DNA of 7,214 nucleotides, from NCBI GenBank assembly GCA_002450755.1, contig DKAI01000016.1, positions 1 through 7,214 on the forward strand, read 5' to 3'. The notes under the pieces are model-generated. The model was not told where the DNA came from and did not search any database. It was given only the letters and a program-made list of their open reading frames with translations. How positions within the stretch are numbered: position 1 is the first letter of the stretch; every line of letters starts with the position of its first letter. This DNA is from Deltaproteobacteria bacterium UBA6930. Lineage in GTDB: Bacteria; Myxococcota_A; UBA9160; UBA6930. A program made the position numbers and the translations under genes. Below are positions 6,761-7,214 of this stretch, in pieces.

Positions 6761-6777
6761 GTTAAGTCCAGTTAAGT
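6761..6777. repeat. Direct repeat GTTAAGT x2, 10-bp period
   Basis: GTTAAGT occurs at 6761-6767 and 6771-6777, separated by CCA. The repeats therefore fall on the same face of the helix, 31-47 bases upstream of the hydrolase TTG start. A third identical copy lies at 7094-7100. The arrangement resembles a tandem half-site for a regulator, which is inference. The regulator cannot be named, and a 7-mer pair could arise by chance. Confidence 0.35.
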
Positions 6778-6955
6778 TTCCCCGGACTCTTAAGGACCTC
6801 GTTTATACCTGCCTTGAGCGTTTGGGGCTAGACCCAATGCCGCGAAGACACAAGAAGTTGGTGGTATTGGAAAAACTACTTCTCGTAGGCTTTTTCAGCC
6901 CCCCAGAAAGCTTTTGTGACCCGCAGGTGGATCCAATCGCTTTTGTAGCGGTGAT

Positions 6956-6972
6956 TCTCGCTCTTGGCGAGA
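6956..6972. repeat. Inverted repeat TCTCGC / GCGAGA
   Basis: A perfect 6-bp stem (6956-6961 with 6967-6972) encloses the 5-base loop TCTTG. On the plus strand it is followed by GAG and then only three T, so it is a poor intrinsic terminator. It could be a small RNA hairpin or a protein site. Confidence 0.35.
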
Positions 6973-7060
6973 GAGTTTGACGGACCGGTGTCTTCTAGGT
7001 TATTCGAGCTCTATAGAGGCAAATTTAGCGAGGCATATCAGGGCAAGTCGTTTGGTTAAA

Positions 7061-7090
7061 CGGTGATATCGCTTGGCTGCTCGATCACCG
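7061..7090. repeat. Inverted repeat CGGTGAT / ATCACCG
   Basis: A perfect 7-bp inverted repeat (7061-7067 with 7084-7090) encloses 16 bases. The same word CGGTGAT occurs again at 6949-6955. Read on the minus strand the stem is followed by TTTAACC, a weak T-tract at best. It could be the end of an off-window minus-strand gene's transcript or an operator; neither is shown. Confidence 0.35.
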
Positions 7091-7214
7091 AAAGTTAAGT
7101 GAAATCAGTTTCGTAAAATATTGACCGTTGTGGAATTACCACGCAAAAATTGTAGTTCTATGACCTGTTGACGTACTGAGAAAGTGTTCCGAGTCACCTA
7201 AGGCCGGGTAATTG

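Larger units (their letters stand above)
6731..7214. other. Gene-free region upstream of the hydrolase
   Basis: This stretch of 484 bases holds no gene I can support. A plus-strand frame starting at TTG 6735 runs 81 codons to 6980, but it has no clear ribosome site and resembles no family I recognise. A minus-strand frame enters from the right edge and stops at TAA 7136-7138 after 25 codons; it could be the tail of an off-window gene, but is too short to identify. No tRNA T-loop/acceptor pattern, SRP RNA, tmRNA, 6S or RNase P signature was seen. Short symmetric elements are listed separately. Others are a 10-bp palindrome CTCTATAGAG (7009-7018) and GTGG-AATTA-CCAC (7130-7142), which look like possible operator or small-hairpin sequences. 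The promoter of the minus-strand genes should lie here. A TCTAAT -10-like hexamer (minus strand, 6750-6755) is the best candidate, but it has no good -35 and would leave a very short leader. Confidence 0.6.

Noticed and set aside
6888..6900. Small hairpin GGCT-TTTTC-AGCC
   Set aside because: A 4-bp stem with no following T-tract is likely by chance.
6735..6980. Plus-strand open frame of 81 codons from a TTG, product with a hydrophobic middle
   Set aside because: No ribosome site before the TTG, no recognised family, and its start nearly abuts the divergent hydrolase start. Internal GTG and ATG alternatives are no better supported. Most likely a chance frame.
7136..7213. Minus-strand frame entering from the right edge, 25 codons to TAA
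   Set aside because: It could be the tail of an off-window gene, but it is too short and unremarkable to call.

Overview
The window looks like a stretch of a Gram-negative bacterial chromosome. The evidence is a lipobox-bearing M16 pseudo-peptidase, ETF alpha/beta subunits, elongation factor P and a WYL-type regulator. Base composition is moderate. Two of the six complete minus-strand genes are read from TTG starts. This gene mix is common in Deltaproteobacteria in the broad sense (Myxococcota, Bdellovibrionota and SAR324-like lineages), but that placement is a guess: the window carries no phylogenetic marker that I can place without alignment. There is no transposase, integrase, tRNA, rRNA, CRISPR array or phage gene.

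Left part (1-1599, plus strand): the last 46 codons of an M16 (insulinase-family) peptidase overlap by four bases (ATGA) a second, complete M16 gene. The complete protein has a lipoprotein signal and lacks the zinc-binding HxxEH motif but keeps the Arg/Tyr substrate-binding pair. This is the classic arrangement of a bacterial heterodimeric M16 protease. The off-window partner would supply the zinc site.

Centre (1691-5149, minus strand): in transcription order etfB, etfA, efp and a WYL-domain regulator, separated by 61, 37 and 31 nt, so probably one transcript. EtfBA passes electrons from flavin dehydrogenases to the respiratory chain. EF-P rescues ribosomes stalled on polyproline. The WYL protein is probably a ligand-responsive transcription factor. 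The M16 operon and the WYL gene converge across a 91-nt gap with no clear terminator.

Right part (5251-6730, minus strand): a metallo-beta-lactamase-fold hydrolase of the glyoxalase II / persulfide dioxygenase type lies 101 nt upstream of etfB. Upstream of that is a KANL3/Tex30-like (COG3571-type) alpha/beta hydrolase whose nucleophile serine is replaced by asparagine. All six minus-strand genes could form one long operon, though the 101-nt gap before etfB leaves room for another promoter.

The last 484 bases (6731-7214) hold no convincing gene. They contain a 10-bp-period direct repeat just upstream of the hydrolase and several short inverted repeats.

I found no clearly new system. The most noteworthy points are the two catalytically altered proteins (M16 and alpha/beta hydrolase) and the structured, gene-free right end.
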